NCBI RefSeq assembly: GCF_009758415.1
Contig: NZ_WQRF01000012.1
Location: 1 to 51,609 of the forward strand
Length of the DNA: 51,609 nt
Source of the DNA: Devosia marina
GTDB taxonomy: Bacteria > Pseudomonadota > Alphaproteobacteria > Rhizobiales > Devosiaceae
Direction: 5' to 3'
The translations under genes and the position numbers were made by a program. Below the pieces are notes generated by a model that saw nothing but the letters and a program-made list of their open reading frames with translations, searched no databases and was not told the DNA's origin. Positions 1-8,238 of this stretch are shown here, piece by piece; within the stretch, counting starts at the first letter, position 1, and each line of letters starts with the position of its first letter.

Positions 1-70
1 GCACCCAAAACACGGAAGGAAAAACCCGCCACTTGACCGTTCCCGCGTCGCGGGAAACTATCGTCCAACC

Positions 71-208
71 GGGTCAGTTCTCGATGACAATCCCGGGTCA
101 GTTCCTGGCGACAATCAACACCCCACACGCCCGCAGAAGCGAGCTCACATTTTCTGTGAGTTCACAGTTGCGGATCCGTGCAGAGTCTGCAAGCTCAAAT
201 TTTCCGTG
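71..208. repeat. Tandem repeat pairs resembling an IS21-family end
   Basis: Two 22-bp copies beginning GGGTCAGTTC and ending GACAATC lie at 71-92 and 95-116, with a 24-bp period and three mismatches. A second pair of 17-bp copies (AGCTCA at the start, CGTG or TGTG at the end) lies at 142-158 and 192-208, exactly 50 bp apart with two mismatches. Multiple short terminal repeats beginning GGGTCAGTT are typical of IS21-family insertion sequences, so this may be an end left by a lost or neighbouring copy. No transposase gene is visible in the window. Nothing convincing is coded between 1 and 373. Confidence 0.4.
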
Positions 209-373
209 GGGACAGGTAGATATCGCCTGCACTGGCAAAGGCGCTAGAACTGCCCTACCATGCATCAGCCCTGCAACTGGCAGTCCGGCGTGTGTCGGAT
301 AAAATGCCGGATCGACTCTCAATTGCTCGAAATCGACTCGGTCTTAATTTTATCCGACAGGGAAGAAGGCGTA

Positions 374-450
374 TGGTGGGCGCGGAGGGACTCGAACCCC
401 CAACCAAGTTCTTATGAGGAACCAGCTACTAACCATTGAGCTACGCGCCC
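374..450 (-). tRNA. tRNA with CAU anticodon (tRNA-Met type)
   Basis: The reverse strand folds into a full cloverleaf. The acceptor GGGCGCG (450-444) pairs with CGCGCCC (384-378). The anticodon stem GGTTC/GAACT closes the seven-base loop CTCATAA, so the anticodon is CAU. The T-arm has the TTCGAGT loop on a GGGGG/CCCTC stem. Discriminator A and an encoded CCA occupy 377-374. The D-stem is weak, with three pairs and one mismatch. CAU could mean elongator Met or lysidine-modified Ile2; the formylmethionine initiator is unlikely because the acceptor is fully paired at its first position. Immediately upstream (598-650) is a broken relative. Confidence 0.85.
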
Positions 451-597
451 GCCGTGGCCTTTTGCGACATCCAGGAGGACGACGCAAGAGGCCGAAAATC
501 GTCGTTTCATGGGACATAACATGGGACGTGAATTCCATGCTTGCTCCCAAAATCCGCCAAGTCATTGACTTAGCAGTAGTAATTTTAGCGTCACCGC

Positions 598-650
598 TCT
601 TCGAGCCGGACGTTATGAGCGGTCGGCTCTAACCATTGAGCTATAGGCCC
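598..650 (-). pseudogene. Broken tRNA (CAU) fragment
   Basis: Reading leftward from 650, the sequence has a good tRNA 5' half: acceptor strand GGGCCTA, D-arm GCTC...GAGC and an anticodon arm with the loop CTCATAA (anticodon CAU). The 3' side of the anticodon stem does not match (GACCG against CGTCC), a T-loop-like TCGAA follows, and no matching 3' acceptor strand or CCA exists. It shares the block TAACCATTGAGCTA (plus strand) with the intact tRNA at 374-450. A truncated tRNA beside an intact one fits past integration or recombination at a tRNA site. The 450-600 stretch between them holds no recognisable gene. Confidence 0.6.
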
Positions 651-788
651 CTGTCCGCGTCATATCAGGGTCGCGGCCGCTGTCAAACTCTGTTTGCACA
701 GCCTATGCACGCAAACCCATAGCCGCTTCCCCCAGCGCCAATGCCCGGCTAGCTTGTGCGCAAGCCGAACAGATGACGGACAGCGCCC

Positions 789-1544
789 ATGCGAAACGGG
801 GATATCATTCATGGCCTGATGCGCGGGCTCTCGGTGATCGAGTGCTTCGACGAAGACCATGCGCGCATGTCGATCACCGATGTGGCCGAGCGCACCGGCC
901 TTGAACGCGCCACCGCACGACGCTGCCTGCTTACTTTGGTCCACCTGGGCTATGCCACCTATGACGGCAAATTTTTCCAGTTGACGCCGCGCGTGCTCAA
1001 TCTGGGCCATTCCTATCTCGCCGCCACGCCCCTGCCCCGGCTGATCCAGCCCTTCCTCGAAGAGCTCTCCCGCGCCACCGGCGAGAGCACCTCGGCGGCC
1101 GTGCTGGAAGGCACCGACATTCTTTATGTCGCCCGCGCCTCCACCCGCCGGGTCATGTCGATCAATCTGGGCGCCGGTGCGCGCCTGCCCGCCTATTGCA
1201 CCTCCATGGGTCGGACCCTGTTGGCCGCGTTGCCGCCCGAAGAGGCCCAGGCGATTCTCGAACGCTCCGATATCGTCGCCTATACCGCCCGCACCAAGGC
1301 CGATAAGGCCACCATAACCACCGAACTGGCCGTCATCGCCGCGCAGGGATTCGCCGTCATCGACCAGGAACTCGAACTGGGCCTGTGCTCGATAGCCGTT
1401 CCGCTGCACAATGCCGTTGGTCAGGTGGTGGCTGCCATCAATATCGGTGCCCACGTCGCCCGGGCGCCCACTTCGCGCATGATCGCACATTTCCTGCCGC
1501 TGATGCGCAAGGTGCAGGCCGAGGTCCGTCCACTGCTGCGCTAA
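789..1544 (+). CDS. IclR-family transcriptional regulator (PcaR/PobR-like)
   Basis: A 251-residue protein with the two-part IclR layout. An N-terminal winged helix-turn-helix spans residues ~8-70 (MSITDVAERTGLERATARR region) and a C-terminal effector-binding domain covers ~80-250. The segment LPAYCTSMGRTLLAALP is typical of the subgroup that includes PcaR, PcaU and PobR, regulators of aromatic-acid catabolism. No aromatic-degradation genes lie beside it, and the next gene downstream is pstS after 303 bp, so its target cannot be read from context. The ligand is unknown. It is not obviously linked to the catabolic operon at 8239-10869. The start at 789 gives the full HTH; the ribosome binding site is weak. 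Confidence 0.85.
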   Translation: MRNGDIIHGLMRGLSVIECFDEDHARMSITDVAERTGLERATARRCLLTLVHLGYATYDGKFFQLTPRVLNLGHSYLAATPLPRLIQPFLEELSRATGESTSAAVLEGTDILYVARASTRRVMSINLGAGARLPAYCTSMGRTLLAALPPEEAQAILERSDIVAYTARTKADKATITTELAVIAAQGFAVIDQELELGLCSIAVPLHNAVGQVVAAINIGAHVARAPTSRMIAHFLPLMRKVQAEVRPLLR

Positions 1545-1721
1545 GGATTTGCAAAGCCCGCGACAATGTCCGGAAACTGTCACACAGCGCCGCTAGTTTG
1601 ACAGTCAGAGGCCCGGAAAAGGCCTGGTTAACGGCCATTGACGCCGTGTCTACATGGATCGGCAAGAGTCTGGCACTTTTTGCTCCCAGCCGATTTTAGC
1701 TCTCAATTTCAACAGATTAAA

Positions 1722-1761
1722 CTGTCACAAACCAGTCATTGAACTGCAATAAAACTGTCGC
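1722..1761 (+). promoter_or_regulatory. Pho-box array upstream of pstS
   Basis: Four 7-bp half-sites repeat with the exact 11-bp period of PhoB binding sites: CTGTCAC (1722), CAGTCAT (1733), CTGCAAT (1744) and CTGTCGC (1755), separated by AT-rich 4-bp spacers AAAC, TGAA and AAAA. The first pair is a near-consensus Pho box; the second pair is weaker. The array ends 86 bp before the pstS start. This predicts PhoB-dependent induction of pstSCAB-phoU under phosphate limitation and autoregulation of phoB if it is cotranscribed. The rest of 1545-1847 shows one further isolated half-site (CTGTCAC at 1577) and nothing else recognisable. Confidence 0.8.
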
Positions 1762-1847
1762 TGCGCCCTCCTATGGTCTGCCGCGTCACAGGGCGGCCCA
1801 ACGAATGGCTGGCCATGTTTGCAAATGAATTCCGGAAGGGACATTCC

Positions 1848-2876
1848 ATGAAGACCGCACTCTACGCCAGTGCCGCCGTTATCGCTCTTGCAGCATTCGG
1901 CACCAATGCTGCCTACGCCCAGTCGCGCAACACCATTCAGATCGCCGGTTCCTCGACCGTGCTGCCCTTCGCTTCGATCGTTGCCGAAGAATTTGCCAAT
2001 GCCTTCCCCGACTACAATGCACCCAACGTTGCCGGCGGCGGTTCGGGCGGCGGCAAGCGCCAGCTTTGCGAAGGCGTCGGCGAGGCCACTCTGGACATCG
2101 CCAATTCGTCCTCCAAGATGAGCGCCAGCGAGCTGGAAAGCTGCCATGCCAATGGCGTGACCGATGTGCGCGAAATCGTGTTCGGCTATGACGGCATCGT
2201 CTTCGCCACCGGCATCAACCAGGGCGACTTCGCTCTCGAGCCCGTCCACCTCTACAAGGCTATCGCTGCTCAGGTTCCGGTTGACGGCGAACTGGTCGAC
2301 AATCCCTACACCAACTGGTCCGAGATCGACGCATCGCTGCCCGACCAGGGCATCTTCGTAGCCATTCCCGGCACCAATCATGGTACCCGCGAAGTCTTCG
2401 ACCAGCGCGTCCTCGAAGCTGGTTGTGAAGCTGCCGAACTCCCGGAAATGGATGAAGACGCCATGGAAGCAGCTTGCCTGACCCCACGTCAGGATGTCGT
2501 TGTGGAAATCGCCGGCGACTACACCGAAACCCTGGCCCGTCTGCAGTCGAACCCCGAAGCCGTCGGCGTGTTCGGTCTGAGCTTCTACGACCAGAACCGC
2601 GACACCCTCAAGGTTGCCACGGTTTCCGGCGTTGAGCCGAGCCTGGACACCATCGCGGCCGGTGACTATCCGGTCTCGCGTCCGCTCCAGTTCTACGTCA
2701 AGGGCGCCCATGTTGGCGTTATCCCGGGCATCGAAGATTACGTCGCCTTCTTCCTGTCCGAGCAGATGGCCGGTGCCGGTGGCACTCTGGAAGCTGCCGG
2801 TCTGGTTCCGGCTTCCAGCGAATTCCTCGCTGGCCAGCTCGAAGCCTTTAACAACGCTGAACAGTACACCCGCTAA
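1848..2876 (+). CDS. pstS: PstS, periplasmic phosphate-binding protein
   Basis: The substrate-binding component of the high-affinity phosphate ABC transporter. The 342-residue product has a clear signal peptide (about residues 1-24, ending AAYAQ). The phosphate-contact motif AGSSTVLPF follows near residue 33, then the Gly-rich segment GGGSGGGKRQLC. I chose ATG 1848 because GGAAGGGA precedes it and it begins the signal peptide; an in-frame start 75 bp earlier would add a non-signal leader. First gene of pstSCAB-phoU-phoB, directly behind the Pho-box array. Length and motifs match the PstS family, including the long form common in Hyphomicrobiales. Confidence 0.97.
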   Translation: MKTALYASAAVIALAAFGTNAAYAQSRNTIQIAGSSTVLPFASIVAEEFANAFPDYNAPNVAGGGSGGGKRQLCEGVGEATLDIANSSSKMSASELESCHANGVTDVREIVFGYDGIVFATGINQGDFALEPVHLYKAIAAQVPVDGELVDNPYTNWSEIDASLPDQGIFVAIPGTNHGTREVFDQRVLEAGCEAAELPEMDEDAMEAACLTPRQDVVVEIAGDYTETLARLQSNPEAVGVFGLSFYDQNRDTLKVATVSGVEPSLDTIAAGDYPVSRPLQFYVKGAHVGVIPGIEDYVAFFLSEQMAGAGGTLEAAGLVPASSEFLAGQLEAFNNAEQYTR

Positions 2877-2896
2877 GCGGTTCTACTTTTCCCAGG

Positions 2897-2921
2897 AGGA
2901 TCCCGGCCCCGCCGGGGTTCT
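2897..2921 (+). terminator. Hairpin between pstS and pstC (attenuator or mRNA stabiliser)
   Basis: An 11-bp stem with wobble pairs (AGGATCCCGGC / GCCGGGGTTCT) closes a 3-base CCC loop, 20 bp after the pstS stop. There is no following T-run. Such hairpins after binding-protein genes commonly lower downstream expression or protect the upstream message, giving more PstS than PstCAB. That role is inferred from position. Confidence 0.5.
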
Positions 2922-2985
2922 CCCCAAGCATTCGAGATACGCGCCAGGCCCATTGGCCCGGCACACCAGGAAGGATCGCTTTGTC

Positions 2986-4362
2986 GTGAACGCCCTCGTT
3001 ATTGCAGCCCTTCTTCTGGTGCTACTCACGGTCTCCTATCAGGTGGGCTGGTCGCGCAGCCGCAAATTGGCCGATGGCAAGGACACGCGCCTTCACTCTC
3101 GCCCGATCTATCATGGCGCACTGGCCGCGCTCTTCGCTCTGCTGCCCGCCATTGTCATTCTGGGTCTGTGGGCTCTGTTCAGCCAGTCGGTGACCAACAG
3201 CTTCATTCTGGCGCAACTCCCGGCAGAAGTCGCACAGCAGCAGCCTTTCGAAGTCCAGGCCGCCGTTTCTCGGGTACAGGCCATCGCTTCGGGCTATGGC
3301 GTCATCGGCGAGCCGACGCCGATGGAGACCGCCGCCGCCAGCGCCTATGCTTCCTTCCAGCAACTCTCTTTCCTTGGCGTCATCGCCGCCGCCGCTGCCC
3401 TTGGCGCGGTCGGTTTGTTCTGGGCGCAGCGCCGTATTGCGCCCCGCCTCCGCGCCCGTACCGAAGTGGAAATTTTCGTCCGCCTGGCGCTCATCGCCTG
3501 TTCCACCGTGGCCATTTTGACCACCCTGGGCATCGTGCTCTCCCTTCTCTCCGACGCACTGCGCTTCTTCAGCTTCATCAGCCCGCTCGATTTCTTTTTC
3601 GGCACCACCTGGAACCCGCGCTTCCAGAGTACCGGTTCGGGGTCGGCCGGCGAATATGGGCTGCTGCCGCTGCTCTGGGGGACGGTGATGATCAGTATCA
3701 TCGCCATGCTGGTCGCTGTTCCCATTGGCCTGATGTCGGCAATTTACCTGTCTCAGTACGCCCACGCGCGCGTGCGCAGCGTGGTCAAGCCGATCATCGA
3801 AATTCTTGCCGGCATTCCCACCATCGTCTACGGCTTTTTTGCTCTGGTCACCGTCGGCCCGTTCCTTTCGGGACTGGGTGACGTCATCGGCATCAACATT
3901 CGAGCCACCAGCGCGCTCACGGCCGGCGTGGTGATGGGGATAATGATCATCCCCTTCATCTCCTCGCTCAGCGACGACATTCTGGGCCAGGTGCCGCGCA
4001 CCATGCGCGACGGATCGCTGGGCCTTGGTGCCACCCAGTCCGAAACCATCCGCAAGGTGCTGCTGCCCGCCGCCCTGCCCGGCGTGGTCGGCGCTGTGCT
4101 GCTCGCAGTCAGCCGCGCCATCGGGGAAACCATGATTGTGGTGCTGGCTGCGGGCAACAGCCCGGTGTTGCGCGCCAATCCGGCGGAACCGACCTCGACG
4201 GTTACCGTCAGCATCGTCAATCAGCTTACGGGCGATGCCGACTTCACCAGCCCGCAATCGCTGGTCGCCTTCGCCCTCGGCCTCACGCTTTTTGCCATGA
4301 CATTGCTGCTCAACGTCCTGGCGCTCTACATCGTCCGCAAATTCAGGGAGCAATACGAATAG
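2986..4362 (+). CDS. pstC: PstC, phosphate ABC transporter permease
   Basis: One of the two membrane subunits that move phosphate across the inner membrane. The product is about 458 residues, longer than the ~320 of enterobacterial PstC. An extra N-terminal membrane region (TM starting at residue 2, another near 45-65) precedes the binding-protein-dependent permease domain (about residue 200 to the end). The EAA loop reads RDGSLGLGATQSETIRK. I chose GTG 2986 because AGGAAGGA lies 10 bp upstream and the frame upstream reads through the pstS hairpin region. It ends 2 bp before pstA begins. The long form is usual in Hyphomicrobiales. Confidence 0.93.
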   Translation: MNALVIAALLLVLLTVSYQVGWSRSRKLADGKDTRLHSRPIYHGALAALFALLPAIVILGLWALFSQSVTNSFILAQLPAEVAQQQPFEVQAAVSRVQAIASGYGVIGEPTPMETAAASAYASFQQLSFLGVIAAAAALGAVGLFWAQRRIAPRLRARTEVEIFVRLALIACSTVAILTTLGIVLSLLSDALRFFSFISPLDFFFGTTWNPRFQSTGSGSAGEYGLLPLLWGTVMISIIAMLVAVPIGLMSAIYLSQYAHARVRSVVKPIIEILAGIPTIVYGFFALVTVGPFLSGLGDVIGINIRATSALTAGVVMGIMIIPFISSLSDDILGQVPRTMRDGSLGLGATQSETIRKVLLPAALPGVVGAVLLAVSRAIGETMIVVLAAGNSPVLRANPAEPTSTVTVSIVNQLTGDADFTSPQSLVAFALGLTLFAMTLLLNVLALYIVRKFREQYE

Positions 4363-4364
4363 CC

Positions 4365-5726
4365 ATGACTGATACCGTGCTCCCTGGCGCCGCGGCCGGC
4401 GCGCAAAATCGCGAACGGGTTCGCAAGAGCCTGACCCGTCGCCATCGCAACGAAACGCTGTTCCGCTGGGCCGGCATCCTTTCCATTGCCGCCGCACTCG
4501 GTTTCGTCGCTATTTTGTTCGGCATGATCCTGTCCAAGGGCCTGCCCTCGTTCTGGCAGTCCACTGTTCATTTCGAAGCCTATTTCGACCCCGAACTGAT
4601 CCAAGGTGGCCCGCGTCCAGAGCGCGCCGATTTCGCTTCGCCTGCTGACCACCAGCAGGCCGTGAACACCTGGCAGCGCGCTGTGACCATGTCCAATTGG
4701 AACAAGATCGTTGAGACCGGTCTGCGTGAGGCTGCGCCGGACTTTGAGATCGAGAGTCGCGATCTGCTCGAGCTTGTGACCTCCGCCGGCCGCTTCCAGT
4801 TGCGCGACATCTATTTTGCCGATCCGGAGGTGCTGGGCCAGACCGTCCCCGTCTCTATTCTTGCCTCGGCGAATACCGACAACTGGCTCAAGGGCACCAT
4901 CGATCGCAGCCAGCCCGATGAGCGTCAGCAGCTTGCCGCTACGACCCGAGCCCTGGCCGACCAGTTTGAAGAGAATGGCACCATCAGTTTCGATTTTGCC
5001 TGGCACATCTTCACCAATGTCGACAGCCGTTCGGCACCCGCGACAGCGGGTTTGGCGGGCGCCTTCATGGGGTCGCTCTACATGATGATCGTGGTGATCG
5101 TGCTGGCCGTGCCAATTGGCGTGGCAAGTGCGGTCTATCTTGAGGAATTCGCGCCCAAGAACCGCCTGACCGACCTGATCGAGGTCAACATCAACAATCT
5201 GGCGGCCGTGCCCTCCATCGTCTTCGGCCTGCTCGGTGCCGCCGTCTTCATCAACTATTTCGGTCTGCCGCGCTCGGCGCCCCTGGTTGGTGGCCTGGTG
5301 CTGACCCTGATGACGCTGCCAACAATCATCATCGCTACCCGCGCCGCGTTGCGAGCCGTACCGCCATCGCTGCGACAGGCCGCCCTCGGCCTTGGTGCCT
5401 CGCACAACCAGACCGTATTCCACCACGTTTTACCCATGACCTATCCGGGCGTGCTGACGGCGACGATCATCGGCGTGGCGCAGGCTCTGGGTGAAACCGC
5501 GCCGCTGCTACTGATCGGCATGAGCGCCTTCATTGCCAATATTCCGGCCGGTCCGCTGGACTCCGCCACCGCCCTTCCAGTGCAGATCTATCTCTGGCAG
5601 GGTAACGAAAACCGCAACTTCTTCGAGGCGAGGACCTCTGCAGCCATCATCGTTCTGCTCGGTTTGATGCTGCTGCTCAATGCCATCGCCATCTTCCTGC
5701 GCTCGCGCCTCGAAAAGCGCGCTTAA
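4365..5726 (+). CDS. pstA: PstA, phosphate ABC transporter permease
   Basis: Partner permease of PstC, 453 residues. An N-terminal cytoplasmic stretch and first TM (~residues 45-65) are followed by a long periplasmic insertion (~70-225), then the conserved permease domain with the EAA loop QAALGLGASHNQTVFHH and several TMs to the C terminus. The extended N-terminal half parallels the long PstC, so the pair likely belongs to the same long-form transporter subtype. It starts 2 bp after the pstC stop, indicating translational coupling, and is followed after 12 bp by pstB. Confidence 0.95.
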   Translation: MTDTVLPGAAAGAQNRERVRKSLTRRHRNETLFRWAGILSIAAALGFVAILFGMILSKGLPSFWQSTVHFEAYFDPELIQGGPRPERADFASPADHQQAVNTWQRAVTMSNWNKIVETGLREAAPDFEIESRDLLELVTSAGRFQLRDIYFADPEVLGQTVPVSILASANTDNWLKGTIDRSQPDERQQLAATTRALADQFEENGTISFDFAWHIFTNVDSRSAPATAGLAGAFMGSLYMMIVVIVLAVPIGVASAVYLEEFAPKNRLTDLIEVNINNLAAVPSIVFGLLGAAVFINYFGLPRSAPLVGGLVLTLMTLPTIIIATRAALRAVPPSLRQAALGLGASHNQTVFHHVLPMTYPGVLTATIIGVAQALGETAPLLLIGMSAFIANIPAGPLDSATALPVQIYLWQGNENRNFFEARTSAAIIVLLGLMLLLNAIAIFLRSRLEKRA

Positions 5727-5738
5727 GGAGACACCAAA

Positions 5739-6575
5739 ATGGACGTTCTCGCCGGCAAGGTTAAAGTAACCTCAAAGACTCTGGATCAGACCATGAACCC
5801 CGCTGAATTGATGGATCATCCCATCCGCCTCTCTGCACGCGACGTCACCGTCCATTACGGTGAAAAGCAGGCGCTCCATGGTATCTCCATCGATATTCCC
5901 GATCGCGCTGTGACCGCCTTCATCGGGCCCTCGGGCTGCGGCAAGTCTACATTCCTGCGCTGCATCAACCGCATGAACGACACCATTGAAGGCGCCAAGG
6001 TCGGCGGCAAGATCGAACTGGACGGAGAGGATATATATTCGGCAGACCTCGATGTGGTCGAGCTGCGCGCCCGCGTCGGCATGGTGTTCCAGAAGCCGAA
6101 CCCCTTCCCCAAGTCGATCTATGACAACGTGGCCTATGGCCCGCGCATTCACGGCCTGGCCAAGTCCAAGGCCGATCTCGACGAGATCGTCATTTCCTCG
6201 CTGCGCAAGGCGGGCCTGTTCGAAGAGGTCAAGGATCGCCTCGCCGAGCCTGGTACCGGTCTGTCCGGCGGCCAGCAGCAGCGCCTCTGCATTGCCCGCG
6301 CCATTGCCGTTGGCCCAGAAGTCATCCTGATGGACGAGCCCTGCTCGGCCCTCGACCCGATCGCCACCGCCATCATCGAAGAACTGATCGACGAACTGCG
6401 CGAAAACTACACCATCGTGATCGTCACCCACTCGATGCAGCAGGCTGCCCGCGTCAGCCAGAAGACCGCCTTCTTTCACCTGGGCAACCTGATCGAGCAT
6501 GGCGACACCGAGGATATTTTCACCAATCCGGTGAACAAGCAGACCCAAGACTACATCATGGGCCGTATTGGCTAA
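5739..6575 (+). CDS. pstB: PstB, phosphate ABC transporter ATPase
   Basis: Cytoplasmic ATPase that powers PstCA. The 278 residues carry a complete ABC domain: Walker [10 protein letters not shown] (63-71), Q-loop in [10 protein letters not shown] (~115-124), signature LSGGQQQ (175-181), Walker B VILMDEP (195-201) and the switch histidine in VTHSMQQ. The motif [14 protein letters not shown] is diagnostic of PstB. AAGGAGA sits 7 bp before ATG 5739. Pst transporters also relay phosphate status to PhoR through PhoU, so this gene has a signalling as well as a transport role. Confidence 0.98.
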   Translation: MDVLAGKVKVTSKTLDQTMNPAELMDHPIRLSARDVTVHYGEKQALHGISIDIPDRAVTAFIGPSGCGKSTFLRCINRMNDTIEGAKVGGKIELDGEDIYSADLDVVELRARVGMVFQKPNPFPKSIYDNVAYGPRIHGLAKSKADLDEIVISSLRKAGLFEEVKDRLAEPGTGLSGGQQQRLCIARAIAVGPEVILMDEPCSALDPIATAIIEELIDELRENYTIVIVTHSMQQAARVSQKTAFFHLGNLIEHGDTEDIFTNPVNKQTQDYIMGRIG

Positions 6576-6598
6576 AGGCCGCGGGAAGAGGAAACATC

Positions 6599-7309
6599 AT
6601 GCCCAATACCGGCACCGACCACATCGTAACGTCTTACAATGAAGAGCTGCTAGCACTCGCCCAGGCCATCGCCGAAATGGGCGGCCAGGTCGAAGTGGCC
6701 ATCGAGAATGGCACCCGCGCGCTGCTCAAGCTTGACCGTGAGCTGGCCGACCTGACCATCATCGCCGACCAGAGCATCGACGACATGCAGCGCGACATTG
6801 ACGAGATGGCCGTCTCGATGATTGCCCGCCGCCAGCCCATGGCCAGCGATCTGCGCGCCATCGTCACCGCGATCCACGTGGCTTCCGACCTTGAGCGCAT
6901 TGGCGACATGGCCAAGCAGCTGGCGCGCCGCTCGCTGAAGCTCGAAGGCCTCAACCTGCAGCCAACCTTCTACAATGGCGTCAAGAACATGACGGCGCTG
7001 GTCCTGCGCCAGGTAAAGGATGCGCTCGACGCTTACGGCAATCGCGAGGAAGCCGCTTCCATTGAGGTCTGCAATCGCGATGACGAGGTAGACGCCATGT
7101 ACACCTCGCTGTTCCGCGAACTGCTCACCTATATGCTCGAAGATCCGCGCAACATCACCGCCTGCACCCATCTGCTGTTCTGTGCCAAGAGCTTGGAACG
7201 CGTCGGCGATCACGCCACCAATATCGCCGAGCGGGCTTATTATCTCGCCACCGGCAAGCAGCTCACCAGCGACGTCCAGGACCTGCAGCGCCAACAGATA
7301 AAGGCATAG
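6599..7309 (+). CDS. phoU: PhoU, phosphate signalling regulator
   Basis: A 236-residue helical protein with two PhoU repeats (about residues 15-105 and 120-210). Acidic metal-binding motifs typical of the family are present, such as the segment HVASDLERIGDMAKQLARR and its second copy ending CAKSLERVGDHATNIAER. PhoU couples PstSCAB activity to the PhoR kinase and represses the Pho response when phosphate is ample. The gene begins 23 bp after pstB with an AGAGGA site upstream. Length is standard for the family. Confidence 0.97.
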   Translation: MPNTGTDHIVTSYNEELLALAQAIAEMGGQVEVAIENGTRALLKLDRELADLTIIADQSIDDMQRDIDEMAVSMIARRQPMASDLRAIVTAIHVASDLERIGDMAKQLARRSLKLEGLNLQPTFYNGVKNMTALVLRQVKDALDAYGNREEAASIEVCNRDDEVDAMYTSLFRELLTYMLEDPRNITACTHLLFCAKSLERVGDHATNIAERAYYLATGKQLTSDVQDLQRQQIKA

Positions 7310-7333
7310 CAGGCGGTCTGCGCTGCAAATGAG

Positions 7334-7350
7334 AGGCTCCACGGGAGCCT
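7334..7350 (+). terminator. Short hairpin between phoU and phoB
   Basis: A 7-bp perfect stem AGGCTCC/GGAGCCT with a 3-base loop is followed by TTTC, 25 bp after the phoU stop and 115 bp before the phoB start. It could be a partial terminator that lowers read-through from pstSCAB-phoU into phoB, which would then need its own promoter in 7351-7465. The weak T-run makes strong termination doubtful. Confidence 0.4.
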
Positions 7351-7465
7351 TTCAAGCCAACTAGGCCATGAGACCTGTGGTCGAATGGCGGGAAGGTGGG
7401 ACAACCACCATATCCGAACACAATGCCCGGCCCCTTCCACGGGTGCCGACCGATGGAGCACGTCC

Positions 7466-8167
7466 ATGCCCGCGACGATACTTGTTGTCGAAGACGAAGG
7501 CGATATCGCCATCCTGCTGCGTTACAATCTGGAGGCCGAAGGCTTCCGCGTGGTCACTGCCGAAAGTGGCGATGAGGCGCAGCACGCCCTGGCTGAAAAG
7601 CTGCCTGACCTGATCCTGCTCGACTGGATGCTGCCCGAGATCTCCGGCATCGAACTTTGCCGGCGTCTCCGTGCCCGCGACGAGACTTCGCGCATTCCGA
7701 TCATCATGTTGACTGCGCGCGGCGAAGAAGAGGAACGCGTTCGCGGGCTCTCGACCGGCGCCGATGATTACGTCGTCAAACCCTTCTCGGTGCCCGAACT
7801 GGTGGCGCGCATTCACGCTCTGCTGCGCCGCGCCAATCCCAATCTGGTCACCACGGCCCTGAAAGTCGGCGATCTCGAACTCGATCGCACTACTCATCGC
7901 GTGCGCCGCGCCAGCCGCGACGTTCATCTTGGCCCCACAGAGTACCGCCTGCTCGAATATCTCATGCGCCATCCAGGCCGCGTCTATTCGCGCGAACAGC
8001 TTCTCGATGGGGTGTGGGGCAATGACGTCTATGTCGACGAACGCACGGTCGACGTCCATATCGGGCGGCTCCGCCGCGCCATCAATCGCGGCCGCGAGGC
8101 CGACCCCATCCGCACCGTCCGCGGCGCCGGCTACGCCTTCGACGAGCGGTTCGCGGCCAACGCCTGA
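7466..8167 (+). CDS. phoB: PhoB, phosphate response regulator
   Basis: OmpR-family response regulator of 233 residues. The receiver domain (1-~120) carries the acidic pocket E9/D10, phosphoacceptor D53, T83 and K105 of KPFSVPEL. The winged-helix DNA-binding domain (~130-228) contains LGPTEYRLLEYLMRHPGR and the C-terminal RTVRGAGYAF hairpin. I chose ATG 7466 because it begins the receiver fold (MPATILVVEDE); an in-frame start 81 bp upstream would add an unrelated leader. It is the expected activator for the Pho boxes at 1722 and 32354. The usual partner kinase gene phoR is not in this cluster or elsewhere in the window. Confidence 0.95.
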   Translation: MPATILVVEDEGDIAILLRYNLEAEGFRVVTAESGDEAQHALAEKLPDLILLDWMLPEISGIELCRRLRARDETSRIPIIMLTARGEEEERVRGLSTGADDYVVKPFSVPELVARIHALLRRANPNLVTTALKVGDLELDRTTHRVRRASRDVHLGPTEYRLLEYLMRHPGRVYSREQLLDGVWGNDVYVDERTVDVHIGRLRRAINRGREADPIRTVRGAGYAFDERFAANA

Positions 8168-8193
8168 AACCAGACACAGCGACGAAACAAAAA

Positions 8194-8214
8194 ACGGGGC
8201 CGCGAGGGCCCCGT
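8194..8214. terminator. Bidirectional terminator between phoB and the aldehyde dehydrogenase
   Basis: Stem ACGGGGCC / GGCCCCGT (8 bp) with a 5-base loop GCGAG. A-rich sequence precedes it and T-rich sequence follows in part. It lies 26 bp after phoB and 24 bp before the convergent gene's end, so it can serve both strands. Confidence 0.75.
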
Positions 8215-8238
8215 TCTGGTTTCCTGTGTCCGCGGCAA

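Noticed and set aside
508..528. Repeated ATGGGAC block between the tRNAs as an integrase attachment site or gene remnant
   Set aside because: Two 7-bp copies are too short, and no translation of the surrounding 150 bp gave a recognisable integrase segment.
660..1583. A 307-codon frame on the minus strand across the IclR gene
   Set aside because: It is an antisense shadow of a well-supported IclR gene; its product is Gly/Gln/His-rich with no family signature. GC-rich genes with strong codon bias routinely leave the opposite strand open.
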